From: Bacillota bacterium
GTDB taxonomy: Bacteria > Bacillota > Negativicutes > Sporomusales > Sporomusaceae
Reading direction: 5' to 3'
DNA: 64,000 nucleotides
Assembly (NCBI GenBank): GCA_017889705.1
Contig: JAGGAB010000007.1
Span: 62,001-126,000, forward strand
Shown: positions 30,541-40,954 of the stretch, one piece after another
How the letters are laid out: every line of letters begins with the position of its first letter
Numbering within the stretch: the stretch's first letter is position 1
Program-made: the position numbers and the translations under genes
The notes under the pieces: generated by a model
Seen by the model: the letters and a program-made list of their open reading frames with translations, nothing else
Databases searched by the model: none
What the model was told of the DNA's origin: nothing

Positions 30541-31161
30541 TTGACTAAGTACGACATTTGTAATATTGCTTTATCAAATTTAGGCATTACCCGGTCTATA
30601 TCCAACTTCACAGATAACACCATTGAAGCCATGCTATGTGGCCGTTATTATGACTTAGCCAAAGAAATTGCCTTAACAGCTTACGAATGGAAGTTTGCCA
30701 ACATATACAACTCTGCGGCCTTGACACTAACCGAAGATGCACACGCAGAATATCAGTATGTTTATGAATATCCAGATGATTGTCTAAAGATTACCGCTGT
30801 TGGCACTGCAAGAGATTTAGGTGTATTTGAATATCCATTCGAAGTATTTGCTATTTATGATGAAAATTATGACACTGTTAAGCGCATTGGCTGCGATATA
30901 GCCGATGCAACGGCGAGCTATTTAGTCGATGTGGACGAAAATGCTATGCCGGCGGCTTTTGTTAAAGCCCTGTCGTGGGGAATTGCAGCAGAAGTTGCAT
31001 ACGGTCTTACGACTTCGCCCCAAATGGCGCAGTACGCTTCACAAATGTACGGCGTGGCGTTAAACCAGGCAATACACCGGAACTTTACCGAAGGGAAACA
31101 GACAAAGGAAATGCCTAGATACATCAGGGCGCGCGGAGGATGGTATCATGGCAAAGATTAA
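30541..31161 (+). CDS. Tail tube adaptor (T7 gp11-like)
   Basis: TTG 30541 behind TGAGGTGA (206 aa; track GTG 30532 is too close to the ribosome site). MTKYDICNIALSNLGITRSISNFTDNTIEAMLCGRYYDLAKEIALTAYEWKFA is a helical start typical of podoviral head-tail adaptor/gatekeeper proteins; PRYIRARGGWYHGKD ends it. It should form the ring below the portal. Overlaps the nozzle gene by 14 nt. Confidence 0.75.
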   Translation: MTKYDICNIALSNLGITRSISNFTDNTIEAMLCGRYYDLAKEIALTAYEWKFANIYNSAALTLTEDAHAEYQYVYEYPDDCLKITAVGTARDLGVFEYPFEVFAIYDENYDTVKRIGCDIADATASYLVDVDENAMPAAFVKALSWGIAAEVAYGLTTSPQMAQYASQMYGVALNQAIHRNFTEGKQTKEMPRYIRARGGWYHGKD

Positions 31162-33433
31162 GATGCAACCTTCGTTTGCTGCCGGTGAGCTCGCGCCTGC
31201 GCTAAGGCGGCGGACAGACCTACAAAAGTATGCAATTGGTGCCGATACAATTAAAAACATGGTTGTCTTACCACAAGGCGGCTTGCAGGCTCGAATAGGT
31301 ACAAAGTATGTAGCCTCTGTAAAAGCGCCGTTAAACAGCACCAGGCTTGTGTCATTTGCTTACAACACTGCACAGGCATACATACTTGAGTTTGGCGATT
31401 ACTATGTGCGGTTTTTCATGGACGGTGCGCAAATAGTTGTAAGCGACACGGACTCTACTCCTTATGAGGTTGCAACTCCTTACCCTGTGGCCGATATATG
31501 GAAGTTGAAATTTGAGCAGTCTGCAGATACGTTGTATATTATTCATCCAGACTATATTCCGAGGCTGCTTACCCGGACGGATCACAATGCCTGGACGCTA
31601 ACAGTTGGTGACTTTGAGTTTGGGCCACTTAATAACGAGAACAGCACTACTAAAAGAATCACGTTAAGCAATTCAGATGGTGATACATGGCTGTATGAAG
31701 GTGAAACCGTAACTGCCACAGCTTCTACAGGGCTGTTTAAGGAGGAGCATATCGGGTCAATATGGGGCATTCGTTATAGAGCGTTTAACGGTACTGAAAC
31801 TTATACCATATCTAGCGGTGTTGCATTTACAAGTGATGTCTTTAGGGTATTGGGAGACTGGACGGTAACAATTAGAGCCTATGGCGCTGACATGAATAAC
31901 TCTAACACCACTATCTATAAGTCGGTTGATGATGGATCTACTTGGTTCAAAATCAAGACTATAGTGGCAAATATCCAGGACGGCAGCACTTATTCTGTGA
32001 CCGGCTCAGAAGATGACGAATGTTTAATCAAGATTTCCAAGCCGGCTGCTGAAGATAGCGGCTCTATTACAATTGACTTATCAGGACAATATTCCTGGTG
32101 TTACTTTAAAATAACCGGTTATACCTCAACTACGGTTGCCACTGCTGTTATGCAAAATAACTTCAACAAAGGCGGTACTCCATTCAAAACATGGGCCGAA
32201 GGTGCTTGGTCAAGTTATAGAGGGTGGCAAAACTCAGTAACCTTCTTTCAAAACCGGTTGATGTTTGGCGGTAACGACAACTACCCTAATACCTATTGGG
32301 CGAGTTGCGTAGATGATTATTATAATAACGTGGTGAGCATTGACCAGGTAGAGGATGAATCAATACAAGACAGGCTGCCATCCAGGCAGGTAAACGCCAT
32401 TGAGTGGATGATACCTATGCAGGATTTAATTGTTTTAACACAGGATTCCGAATGGACTATAAGCCCGTCAACAACGACGGGTATTTTTTCGTACAAATCT
32501 AAGATAGTGAAACAGAGAGGTTCTAGTGGTTGCAATGGTAGTGTTAAACCGGTGGTTATTACCGACACGGTTATATTCTTACGGCGTAACGCCAATAAGG
32601 TCCAGGGATTAACCTACACGGATGCAAATGGCTATTCGTCATCTGAGCTATCAATCATGGCAGACCACTTATTTAGTGGGTATACCATTAAAAAATGGGC
32701 TTATCAACAGAATCCTAACTCTATTCTGTGGTGCGTGCGCTCAGATGGGGCGCTATTGTCATTTACCTATATGCCCGAGCAAGATGTATGGGCTTGGTCG
32801 CATCACGACACAGACGGCTTGTTTGAGGATGTTGAGGTTATTCCCGGAGATGCGCAGGACGAAGTATATTTCATTGTTAATCGGACAATTAACGGTTCTA
32901 CTTGCCGGTATATTGAAATGCTGGCAGAGCGGGACGTGACCAGCCGGGAAACATACTGGGGCGTGGACTGCGGAGCAAGCCAAAGCTATGATATGGCCAC
33001 AACTACGGTAAGCGACCTTGACTTCTTGGAAGGTAAATCAATCAGGGTTTTCGCTGACGGTGTTAATGTTGGCAAAAAAACCGTTTCTAGTGGCGTGATT
33101 ACTCTCGACAAAGCGGCAAGTTATGTGATGGTCGGACTTGATTATGATTGGCTTGTTAAGACGCTTAGTATTGATTCTGGTATAGACCGTAAGAAGTCGA
33201 TTAATAGCGTCACTGTATCGGTTGTAGATTCGTATGGCGGCGAAATTATGAGTAACGAAATAGACCTGCCGATTAAACTGCCTTATCCGGGCACCGAATA
33301 TTATACCGGTGACCTTATTGACGTAATCGCAAGTGCCACATGGGACTATCCCGGTCAGGTTATCATTCAGGGCACCGGTTACGATCCTATGCATATCGTA
33401 GCTATTACTCCGAAGGTGAGCTATGGAAGTTAA
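31148..33433 (+). CDS. Tail nozzle-type protein (T7 gp12-like position)
   Basis: A 761-aa, beta-rich protein: MQPSFAAGELAPALRRRTDLQKYAIGADTIKNMVVLPQGGLQARIGTKYVA is a start shared by many podoviral tail tube B proteins. Later parts include WQNSVTFFQNRLMFGGNDNYPNTYWAS and LVVLTQDSEW-like propeller strands (MQDLIVLTQDSEWTISPS). Place after the adaptor supports the nozzle role. The family is common but the exact function is inferred from position. Confidence 0.72.
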   Translation: MAKIKMQPSFAAGELAPALRRRTDLQKYAIGADTIKNMVVLPQGGLQARIGTKYVASVKAPLNSTRLVSFAYNTAQAYILEFGDYYVRFFMDGAQIVVSDTDSTPYEVATPYPVADIWKLKFEQSADTLYIIHPDYIPRLLTRTDHNAWTLTVGDFEFGPLNNENSTTKRITLSNSDGDTWLYEGETVTATASTGLFKEEHIGSIWGIRYRAFNGTETYTISSGVAFTSDVFRVLGDWTVTIRAYGADMNNSNTTIYKSVDDGSTWFKIKTIVANIQDGSTYSVTGSEDDECLIKISKPAAEDSGSITIDLSGQYSWCYFKITGYTSTTVATAVMQNNFNKGGTPFKTWAEGAWSSYRGWQNSVTFFQNRLMFGGNDNYPNTYWASCVDDYYNNVVSIDQVEDESIQDRLPSRQVNAIEWMIPMQDLIVLTQDSEWTISPSTTTGIFSYKSKIVKQRGSSGCNGSVKPVVITDTVIFLRRNANKVQGLTYTDANGYSSSELSIMADHLFSGYTIKKWAYQQNPNSILWCVRSDGALLSFTYMPEQDVWAWSHHDTDGLFEDVEVIPGDAQDEVYFIVNRTINGSTCRYIEMLAERDVTSRETYWGVDCGASQSYDMATTTVSDLDFLEGKSIRVFADGVNVGKKTVSSGVITLDKAASYVMVGLDYDWLVKTLSIDSGIDRKKSINSVTVSVVDSYGGEIMSNEIDLPIKLPYPGTEYYTGDLIDVIASATWDYPGQVIIQGTGYDPMHIVAITPKVSYGS

Positions 33434-33857
33434 AACAGCGACACTTGCTGACGTGGATAACTTCGTCATGCGCCAGGATGATAAGGCAGAGATTTCAGAA
33501 CTGTACGGCTTAGAGCCATACGATGCATTAAGGCGGTCTATTATTGAATCTGAGGACTGTTGGACAGCCGCAAGTGAGGAAAAAGTCCTGTGTATTGCTG
33601 GCTGTAGTCGAAGCAGTGACGGTGGTTGTTTATGGGTATTATTCGCCGACATACAACTGTTGCCGCTGTCTTTTTTTAAAGAAAGCCGGAAACATGCTCA
33701 ATACATGCTGAAAAAGTACGGCAATTTATCAAACTACACGGCGGCAAGTAACGTGTTTGTTATTAAATGGGCGAAGTCATTAGGCTTTACGGTTGATGAA
33801 CCAATTTCCTACGGCCCAAACGGACGTTTATTTTGCAGATTCCACAAGGAGGGGTAA
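33423..33857 (+). CDS. Gp13-like (DUF2833, GNAT-fold-like) internal virion protein
   Basis: A 144-aa protein: MEVKTATLADVDNFVMRQDDKAEISELYGLEPYDALRRSIIESEDCWTAASEEKVLCIAGCS, WVLFADIQLLPLSFFKESRKHAQYMLKKYG, VIKWAKSLGFTVDEPISYGPNGRLFCRFH. This matches the phage gp13/DUF2833 family, shaped like a GNAT acetyltransferase but used in virion assembly. Overlaps the nozzle gene by 11 nt. Confidence 0.75.
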   Translation: MEVKTATLADVDNFVMRQDDKAEISELYGLEPYDALRRSIIESEDCWTAASEEKVLCIAGCSRSSDGGCLWVLFADIQLLPLSFFKESRKHAQYMLKKYGNLSNYTAASNVFVIKWAKSLGFTVDEPISYGPNGRLFCRFHKEG

Positions 33858-33858
33858 T

Positions 33859-34395
33859 ATGTGCTTGCCAGTAATCAGCGCAGTTGCTGAATTAGGATCG
33901 GCAATATCGCAATCACAGGCCAGTAAACAACAGGCTGCCATTGCAAGCCAAAACGCAAAACTAGCAGAAGAACAAGCCAACGAAGTACAGATACAAAAGC
34001 AAGCGGAATTAAACCAGATCAACGACGAAAAGCGGCAGACTATGGGAACGCAACGAGCGGCTGCGGCGGCCAACGGTGGCGACACTAGCATGGGAACAGG
34101 GCTTGGCATTTTAACCGGCACCGCCTACAAGGCCCAGGAAGATAAAAACGACACGGAATATAACTTTGAACTTCAGTCCAATGCTTACCGGCAACAGGCC
34201 AATGATTACCGCAATGCGGCAAGTATATATAAATCCAATGCCAAGAATCAGTTGTATGGTGGCATATTGGGGGCTACGGGAACATATTTCTCAAAACTTA
34301 ACCCATATAAAAAGGCTAACGGTGCCGCGTCAGCTTCTAAATCATTAAAAATACCCAAGTACGGCTCTGTAGCAAAATCAGTATATGAGTGGTGA
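33859..34395 (+). CDS. Internal virion (ejection) protein, T7 gp14-like
   Basis: Start ATG 33859 behind AAGGAGGGG (178 aa; the track adds 22 false residues). MCLPVISAVAELGSAISQSQASKQQAAIASQNAKLAEEQANEVQIQKQAELNQINDEKRQTMGTQRAAAAANGGDTSMGTGLGIL: one hydrophobic start, a long helix and a Gly/Ala-rich piece, as in gp14-type proteins that enter the outer membrane when DNA is ejected. Position between gp13-like and the core proteins agrees. Confidence 0.75.
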   Translation: MCLPVISAVAELGSAISQSQASKQQAAIASQNAKLAEEQANEVQIQKQAELNQINDEKRQTMGTQRAAAAANGGDTSMGTGLGILTGTAYKAQEDKNDTEYNFELQSNAYRQQANDYRNAASIYKSNAKNQLYGGILGATGTYFSKLNPYKKANGAASASKSLKIPKYGSVAKSVYEW

Positions 34396-34400
34396 TGTAA

Positions 34401-35906
34401 ATGGCAACAATACCAAGCTATGAAAGAAAGGTAGGCATTAACGCGCCGCCAACCGTTAGGGTAGACCCTACATCTGTTTCAGCTAATACTTACGGTCAGC
34501 AAGTTTTTCAGGGGATGGAAAAGGCCGCTGCAGGGATGCAAGAGTATCAGGATAAGCAGGATACTGCCAATGTAGTTGCTGCAAAAAACGATATACAGAA
34601 CCGCATGACAGATTTGTTGTATAACAAGGATAGCGGGTTGATGTTTAAAGAGGGCGCACAGGCTAATGGCTTAGGAAACACTTTTAATACTGAATTTGAT
34701 AAAAGCGCCAATGACATTCGGAAGGGGTTAAAAAACTCGAGACAACAACAGGCGTTTGACCAATATATTGCCAATTATCGCAATGGCCTAAATGTGCACA
34801 TAAATACGCATGAAGTTAAACAGAGTGATGTTGCCCTTGCGGATTCGTTTAAAAATCTTACCTATACGACATCTAACTCTCTTAGCCAGCCCGGTGTTTA
34901 TCGTAACCCAGAATTGGTAAATACGATGCTGAACGATTGGGAAAAAGGCGCAAGGGCAACAAACTATAGGAAAGATGACGAAACAATTAGTCGAATAATT
35001 GCTACTGGTCGCGGTGAATTATTAAAAAGCTCTCTTGACGTACTGTATAAACAAGACGATGTTAACGGCGCGAGAGACTTTATTAAATTATACGGCAACC
35101 AAATGGATGCCAATACTATTGCACCTTATCAGGGGTGGGTTGAAAAGAAAGACAGAAAAATACAATCTGCCAATATCGCTGATTCATTGTTTTCTAAATA
35201 TGGTGTTGAAAATGAACGGGCAGCAATGCAAGAATTGAAGGCCGCTTACGGTAATAGCCCAATGTTTGACACAATATCAACTAGCTTACAAGCAAAGTAC
35301 GTTGATGAAAGAAGATATAAAGCTGATGCTGATAAGCAAAAACAAGAAAGTATTATAGCAAGTATTTGGAAAGCCGGTTCATTGCAAGAGGCGCAGGATA
35401 TTATTGACAACGCCGATATTAAGCCTAGTCAAAAACTTTACTTATTGAATCAGGCAAAAGGCGCAATGAAAGCATTGGCTGTCCCGGCTGATAGCGAATA
35501 TAAACAGCAGGCCAAACATTGGGCTACTTACCGGCTGAATGGCGGGCTAGAAAGGCATATGCTACAACTCCGGGAATATTATACGAAGATTGGCACCGGT
35601 GAAGTAATTACGCCAGAACAGCAAACTAAATACGATTATGCCGCCTCGCAAGTAAATAACTACAAGATTTTTATGAGCAATGGCGGTTTTGATCCTGCCG
35701 CCGAAGATGCAAAGGCTGCACAAGCGCAAGAAACTGAACAGGGCATTTGGCAAGCGATCAATGATTTAGCTAGTAAAGGGCTGAAGAAGCAACAAATCAT
35801 CGACAAGATTAACGTAATTGCTCCTAAGTATGGTTATAAAGCTTCGTATTTTATTGATAATGCTGAATGGGATAAGCAAGGGAATCAAAAGGGTGGTGTT
35901 CAATAG
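34401..35906 (+). CDS. Internal core (ejection) protein, T7 gp15-like position
   Basis: A 501-aa helical protein. MATIPSYERKVGINAPPTVRVDPTSVSANTYGQQVFQGMEKAAAGMQEYQDKQD opens it, followed by a chain of helices (QQQAFDQYIANYRNGLNVHINTHEVKQ, DDVNGARDFIKLYGNQMDANTIAPYQ). Such proteins lie between gp14-like and the giant core protein in short-tailed phages and form part of the DNA ejection channel. The role follows from position and build; no motif proves it. Confidence 0.65.
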   Translation: MATIPSYERKVGINAPPTVRVDPTSVSANTYGQQVFQGMEKAAAGMQEYQDKQDTANVVAAKNDIQNRMTDLLYNKDSGLMFKEGAQANGLGNTFNTEFDKSANDIRKGLKNSRQQQAFDQYIANYRNGLNVHINTHEVKQSDVALADSFKNLTYTTSNSLSQPGVYRNPELVNTMLNDWEKGARATNYRKDDETISRIIATGRGELLKSSLDVLYKQDDVNGARDFIKLYGNQMDANTIAPYQGWVEKKDRKIQSANIADSLFSKYGVENERAAMQELKAAYGNSPMFDTISTSLQAKYVDERRYKADADKQKQESIIASIWKAGSLQEAQDIIDNADIKPSQKLYLLNQAKGAMKALAVPADSEYKQQAKHWATYRLNGGLERHMLQLREYYTKIGTGEVITPEQQTKYDYAASQVNNYKIFMSNGGFDPAAEDAKAAQAQETEQGIWQAINDLASKGLKKQQIIDKINVIAPKYGYKASYFIDNAEWDKQGNQKGGVQ

Positions 35907-38900
35907 TGGGCGCATATGAAGATATGATGTCGGGAACAGCCGAAATTCCTAACCAGCCAGTAGATAAGGGGTGGTTAGGCAATGCATTTGATGATGTTGA
36001 AACTGTTCTGTCGAACTACGCCATTGGCGCATATCAAGGAGGCCGCGAGGTAGTCACGGAGGGCAATAGGTTAGCGGAGAGTAACCCCCTTGCCTTAACT
36101 GGCACGCCTATGCAGGATGGAATAACAAATGCGCCAGCACCGCAACAGACTGAAGAACAGCAACAAGCCGGGGCATTATACAAAGAAGCTACCGGGAACT
36201 TTGGCGAAGAAACTATCAAGGCACCTTTAGGTGTTGCGGGTTTAGTTAATCCAGTAGCCGGCGCTGCTTATCTGCCATTTCTGGCGCATGATGTAGGCAA
36301 ATCATATGAAAAAGGCGGCGTGGGCCAAGCGGCACGAGACTTAACTTATGGGCAGGCAGTGGACTTTGCTAGTCAACCTAATTTAGCCCAACAATTTAAG
36401 CAAAAACCTGTATCTACTGCCGCGAATGCTGCAATGTCTGTCTTGCCTATGGCACTATTAGGACGCGGCCTATACGACAGCGTTGCGCGAATACCGAAAG
36501 TAAACGAAAAAGGGATACCTATTAACGAAGATATTCAAAGGCAAATTGCTGATGATTTTAATAGCGTTCAAGAGCCGATACTTGCGCCTACTACTGCTGG
36601 CGCAGACATTATAACAATCGGTGAAAAACAACTTGGCAAACCGTATGAATTAGGCGCAAATGGGTTTGATGCTACCGATTGCGGCAAATTCACTCAGGAC
36701 GTATTCGCAGAGAAAGGCATCACTCTTGAAAAGCGCACGGCAGACGGGCAATACGGTCAGTTGGAGCAAGAGGGGAAAACCTTTGAAGATGCCGCGCAAC
36801 TGCAAGAAGGGGATTTGGTGTTTTGGGATGTTCCAAGTAACAGAGAGCGGTGGAAACCTTCAGACGATCCTAATGCTGTTAATATGGATGGCGAGGCATA
36901 CAAAGGAATCACTCACGTTGGCATATACGCCGGTGAAGGCAAGGTATTACAGGCGGGTAGCCGCGGTGTAAGCTATATGGATTTAGACACTTATCCGGTA
37001 GTTGGCTATGGCAGGGCTGTTGACAGTAATACAACAGGGCGCGTTTATGCTTCTAGAGATAAGGCCGAGCGGTATAATGAGCGCAATATCGATGATGATA
37101 TTAGGATTAACGAAGACTTATTTAAAAGTAAAGACTTTTGGGAAATGACCAAAGAAGAGTACGAAAAAGTACAAGGAGATAGAAATTCGTTATTTGATGA
37201 AACCCAAGTCGCCGAAAATATACAACGCGGGACTGAAGCTATTGATCGTGTTATTAATAACCAAATTGATGTAAATGACGCTATGCACCGTCCAGATTTG
37301 GGCAGTATATCTTTTTACTGGGGTAATAAGAAAGAGGGCATTAAACACATCATTGATAGACGTACTGCGCAGGGATATGACGGCAATGCGATTGCCAGAA
37401 AAATGGTTGATGTTATTGCCAATGGCGAAGCTGGCGAAGTATATGGACCAGAAGGCGGTCACAGAGTCAACTTATCTTATGACGGACACACCGCTGTTTT
37501 ATCATTATTTAAACACGGCGATAAACAAACATGGCTGCTAACTGGTTGGGAAAATTACAAAGAGGCTCCCGGTGCAACCAATGGGGGTAACGGCCCATTT
37601 GGTGCTACGCGTTTCGAGCCTATGCGTACTCGTCTCGAAACGGTTGCGGAAACCTCTTCTAAGATCAATATAAATCAAAAAAATAGCAAAGTCAATGGAA
37701 AGCAATCACACAAGCAAATTATTGAGCAAGCGCTTAAAACTGGCAGGAAAGTATCTAAAGATGTATTAAAAGATTATCCTGATTTGGTTGAAAAATACCC
37801 AGGAATTGAATATTCCCTTACTAAAGGTGCAGTCTCTGAATCTATGCGCAGTGACATGCTTAACAGGGCACATGAAGCCGCCATGAATAACGACTTTGAA
37901 ACGGCCTATACCCTTGCGAAACAATCCGGCGATCCTGCTTGGGAAAATGCATATAAACTACTGAAAGACACCGACGGCGGCGAAGTACCACCAGCGCCTA
38001 GGTTAGGCGGCGACGTAAAAGGCAAATATGACGGCAAAAACATTACCATGAAAGAGTTGCTAAACCGGGTCAATGATATATTTGCTCCTATTCGCACCGG
38101 TCGTATTGGTCATAAAGGTGTTGAAGGCTTTGTTAACCACGGAACCGGAATAATCCGTACTAAGGACTACGGTGATTTAAACGTCGCGGCGCACGAAGTC
38201 GGTCATTTAGTCGATGCAGCACTGGGGTTGAGAAAAGAACCTGCTTTTGATGCCGAATTTAAGAAAATTGTACATGAGCGATTTGGTGAAGGAGCATACG
38301 CGCCCGAGCAAGTCAGGGCAGAAGGGATTGCCGAGTTCACCAAAGACTATATAAATAATCCTGAAAAAGCAAAACAAAATTTCCCTAACTACTTCGCGGC
38401 ATTTGAAGAAGCTTTGTCTAAAAATGCAGACGTTCGTGCAAGAGTTAATGAGTTTAAAGACATGGTGCAGGCTTGGAACAACCAATCGCCGGAGGCCAGG
38501 GGGCGTGGCGCAGTATCATTTGCCGGAGATAACAAGTTTGAAACATTGAAGGATAATGCTAAATCTATGGCATACAAGGCCTATGAAGCGTTTTTCGATG
38601 ACAAAGTGGAGTTAGCCCGGTTCACATCTGAGATCGAAAAGCAACTAGGCCGCAAACTTGAATTTGAGCAAAACCCATACAAGAAAGCGCGAATGGTGCA
38701 AAATTCTTCACTGGCAAGGGCTGAAATGCTTGTGTCAGATAGCAATCCTGAGTTGGTACAAGCAACCTTGAATAAGTTGTACAACGGCAAATTGGAACAT
38801 GCCGTCACTATTAGGGAAATAGTTGAGGGGCTTAACCGCAAAACACTGAATGAAAAATATCCTGAGTACCTTAAAAACGGCAACTTTAAGACATGGCAAC

Positions 38901-40954
38901 AGGCTTTTAGTACATTACTCACAGCTAAGCGGCAAATTGAAATACAAAAGCTTGAACCAGGATATAAAGGCCCAATGTCAAAACTGGATGCTGAAGCCAT
39001 AGCAAAAAATTCCCCAAAAGAACTGCAGGAATTGACAGAGAAATTTTATCAATACAACGACAATTTGCTGGCCATTGCCGAAGATAGCGGAATTATTAGC
39101 AAAGAAACTCTTACTGTCCTGCGTGACAAGTATAAAAACTATGCTCCGATGATGCGCGACTTCGCCGACGAAGGTGCTATGACTGATGCCTTTAGTACTG
39201 GTAAAAAGATTGGTAATGTTGGCAATCCGCTCAAAAAATTAACCGAGGAAGGTTCAACAAGAACGGTTATTGATCCGCTTGAAAACACAATTAAAAACAC
39301 CTATACCGTATTGAGTGCTGCCGAACGCAATAAGGTTGCGCAAACTTTTATTCAACTGAATAAGGAAAGCGGTCTAGGTAAGTTTATTGAAAAAGTGGCC
39401 GGCACTACAAGTGATGCCAATAAAAGCATATTTACTGTCATGGTAGACGGCGAAAAACAAGCATTTCAAACTACACCGGAATTTTACCGGGCCATAATGT
39501 CGATGAATCAACAATCAAGCAATATGCTTATTAGTATGCTCAAGCCGTTTGCGCAAGCGTTAAGGGTTGGAGCAACCATATCACCTGATTTTGTAGTGAG
39601 AAACCTTATCCGCGACACTCTGACAGCCGGCTTATATTCGGAAACGGGGTTTAAACCGGTATTAGACACTATAAAAGGAGCTAAATCATTAGCGACTAAC
39701 AAGGAATTGGCTTATGAGTTCAAGGCGTCCGGCGCTCCGTTATCGGCTTTTGTTGGCCTTGATCGGTCAAGTGTTGGCAGTATGCTCGATAAAATGGGTG
39801 GCGGCAGTGAGTGGCGCAAATATAACCCGTTAACCTACATTGAAGCCGCATATCAAGGTGCTAGGAAAGTATCAGAAGCGGCAGAATCAGGCACTAGGGT
39901 GCGGGAATTTGAACGAGCCAGACAACAGGGAGTAAGTATTGAAGAAGCGGGGTTATTAGCCAAGGATGTTACTCTTGACTTTAGCCGATCCGGTACTATT
40001 GGTAGACAGATTAACCAAATAGTGCCGTTTTTTAATGCCGTTTTGCAGGGTGGAGATAGGTTTTTCCGGTCATTCAAGGATAACCCAGCAAGAACAACGG
40101 CTTTTGCGCTTACCTATATTACCCTTCCTAGCGTAGTAACTTGGCTTATGAACCATGACCAAGAGTGGTATAAAGAGCTGCCGGATGACGTGAAAAATTC
40201 AAGTTGGTTACTTGAACACAACGGAACTATCATTCGTATACCCAAACCGTTTGAGCCTGGCATTGTTTGGGGTTCATCAATTGAACGGGCATTAGACCAA
40301 ATGTTTAACGAGGATAAAGATGCCGTTACGCAATGGGCTAAGTACGCTCTTGACGGCTTTGCCCCAAGTATTATGCCGACTTTAGCAGGGCCGCTAATTG
40401 AATGGATAACAAATTACAATTTCTTTACCGGCAAGCCTGTCGTTGGCAGAAAAGAGCAAGGCTTACCTGACGAACTTCAATATAATGCATATACTTCCGA
40501 GATGGCAAAGTCGTTAGGTAGCGCAACCGGTACTTCCCCAATGAAGATAGACAATACCATTAATGGGTATACTGCCAGCGCCGGTAAGTTCTTAGTGGGA
40601 CTTACGGACAATTTAATAGGCAACCCCAAAGAATTGCCTGCTAAGACAATGTCGGAGTTGCCCGGTATTCGTGGATTAACTTATACGCCGCTTAAAAATC
40701 CGCAATCGGTCGAAGAATTCTATAATAAACTTGAAGAAGTCGAAAAGACTTACAACGCATCTGGTAAGAAAGGCAATCCTCCTGCAGAAGTCAAGAAAAT
40801 GCGGCAGAATGCAGAAAGAATCAAGGACCTTAACAAAGAAAATCGCAACATTACTAATGACGATAAACTGACCCCCGAGCAGAAGCGGCAAAAGATTGAC
40901 ACCAATGCAGCAAAAGTATTGCAGATTGCCAGAAAAGCAATAGGGAAAAATTAG
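35906..40954 (+). CDS. Giant polyvalent ejection protein: NlpC/P60, nuclease-like and HExxH domains
   Basis: A 1682-aa protein, the largest in the element. Residues about 230-375 are an NlpC/P60 peptidase: DATDCGKF (Cys 259), THVGIYAG (His 337). About 469-552 (YWGNKKEGIKHIIDRRTAQG...VLSLFKHGDKQTWLLTGWENYK) resembles PBECR/EndoU-type nuclease domains of phage polyvalent proteins. HEVGHLVDA (residues 763-767) is a zinc-protease HExxH, with Glu-rich downstream AEGIAEF. The C-terminal half is a large helical polyvalent-protein-associated domain (FVVRNLIRDTLTAGLY, DFSRSGTIGRQINQIVPFFNAVLQGGDRFFRSF). It takes the place of T7 gp16 and should be injected with the DNA, opening peptidoglycan and perhaps acting inside the new host. 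Confidence 0.82.
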   Translation: MGAYEDMMSGTAEIPNQPVDKGWLGNAFDDVETVLSNYAIGAYQGGREVVTEGNRLAESNPLALTGTPMQDGITNAPAPQQTEEQQQAGALYKEATGNFGEETIKAPLGVAGLVNPVAGAAYLPFLAHDVGKSYEKGGVGQAARDLTYGQAVDFASQPNLAQQFKQKPVSTAANAAMSVLPMALLGRGLYDSVARIPKVNEKGIPINEDIQRQIADDFNSVQEPILAPTTAGADIITIGEKQLGKPYELGANGFDATDCGKFTQDVFAEKGITLEKRTADGQYGQLEQEGKTFEDAAQLQEGDLVFWDVPSNRERWKPSDDPNAVNMDGEAYKGITHVGIYAGEGKVLQAGSRGVSYMDLDTYPVVGYGRAVDSNTTGRVYASRDKAERYNERNIDDDIRINEDLFKSKDFWEMTKEEYEKVQGDRNSLFDETQVAENIQRGTEAIDRVINNQIDVNDAMHRPDLGSISFYWGNKKEGIKHIIDRRTAQGYDGNAIARKMVDVIANGEAGEVYGPEGGHRVNLSYDGHTAVLSLFKHGDKQTWLLTGWENYKEAPGATNGGNGPFGATRFEPMRTRLETVAETSSKININQKNSKVNGKQSHKQIIEQALKTGRKVSKDVLKDYPDLVEKYPGIEYSLTKGAVSESMRSDMLNRAHEAAMNNDFETAYTLAKQSGDPAWENAYKLLKDTDGGEVPPAPRLGGDVKGKYDGKNITMKELLNRVNDIFAPIRTGRIGHKGVEGFVNHGTGIIRTKDYGDLNVAAHEVGHLVDAALGLRKEPAFDAEFKKIVHERFGEGAYAPEQVRAEGIAEFTKDYINNPEKAKQNFPNYFAAFEEALSKNADVRARVNEFKDMVQAWNNQSPEARGRGAVSFAGDNKFETLKDNAKSMAYKAYEAFFDDKVELARFTSEIEKQLGRKLEFEQNPYKKARMVQNSSLARAEMLVSDSNPELVQATLNKLYNGKLEHAVTIREIVEGLNRKTLNEKYPEYLKNGNFKTWQQAFSTLLTAKRQIEIQKLEPGYKGPMSKLDAEAIAKNSPKELQELTEKFYQYNDNLLAIAEDSGIISKETLTVLRDKYKNYAPMMRDFADEGAMTDAFSTGKKIGNVGNPLKKLTEEGSTRTVIDPLENTIKNTYTVLSAAERNKVAQTFIQLNKESGLGKFIEKVAGTTSDANKSIFTVMVDGEKQAFQTTPEFYRAIMSMNQQSSNMLISMLKPFAQALRVGATISPDFVVRNLIRDTLTAGLYSETGFKPVLDTIKGAKSLATNKELAYEFKASGAPLSAFVGLDRSSVGSMLDKMGGGSEWRKYNPLTYIEAAYQGARKVSEAAESGTRVREFERARQQGVSIEEAGLLAKDVTLDFSRSGTIGRQINQIVPFFNAVLQGGDRFFRSFKDNPARTTAFALTYITLPSVVTWLMNHDQEWYKELPDDVKNSSWLLEHNGTIIRIPKPFEPGIVWGSSIERALDQMFNEDKDAVTQWAKYALDGFAPSIMPTLAGPLIEWITNYNFFTGKPVVGRKEQGLPDELQYNAYTSEMAKSLGSATGTSPMKIDNTINGYTASAGKFLVGLTDNLIGNPKELPAKTMSELPGIRGLTYTPLKNPQSVEEFYNKLEEVEKTYNASGKKGNPPAEVKKMRQNAERIKDLNKENRNITNDDKLTPEQKRQKIDTNAAKVLQIARKAIGKN

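Noticed and set aside
33038-33652. Minus-strand ORF of 204 aa across the nozzle/gp13 junction
   Set aside because: Opposite two well-supported genes, without a start signal.
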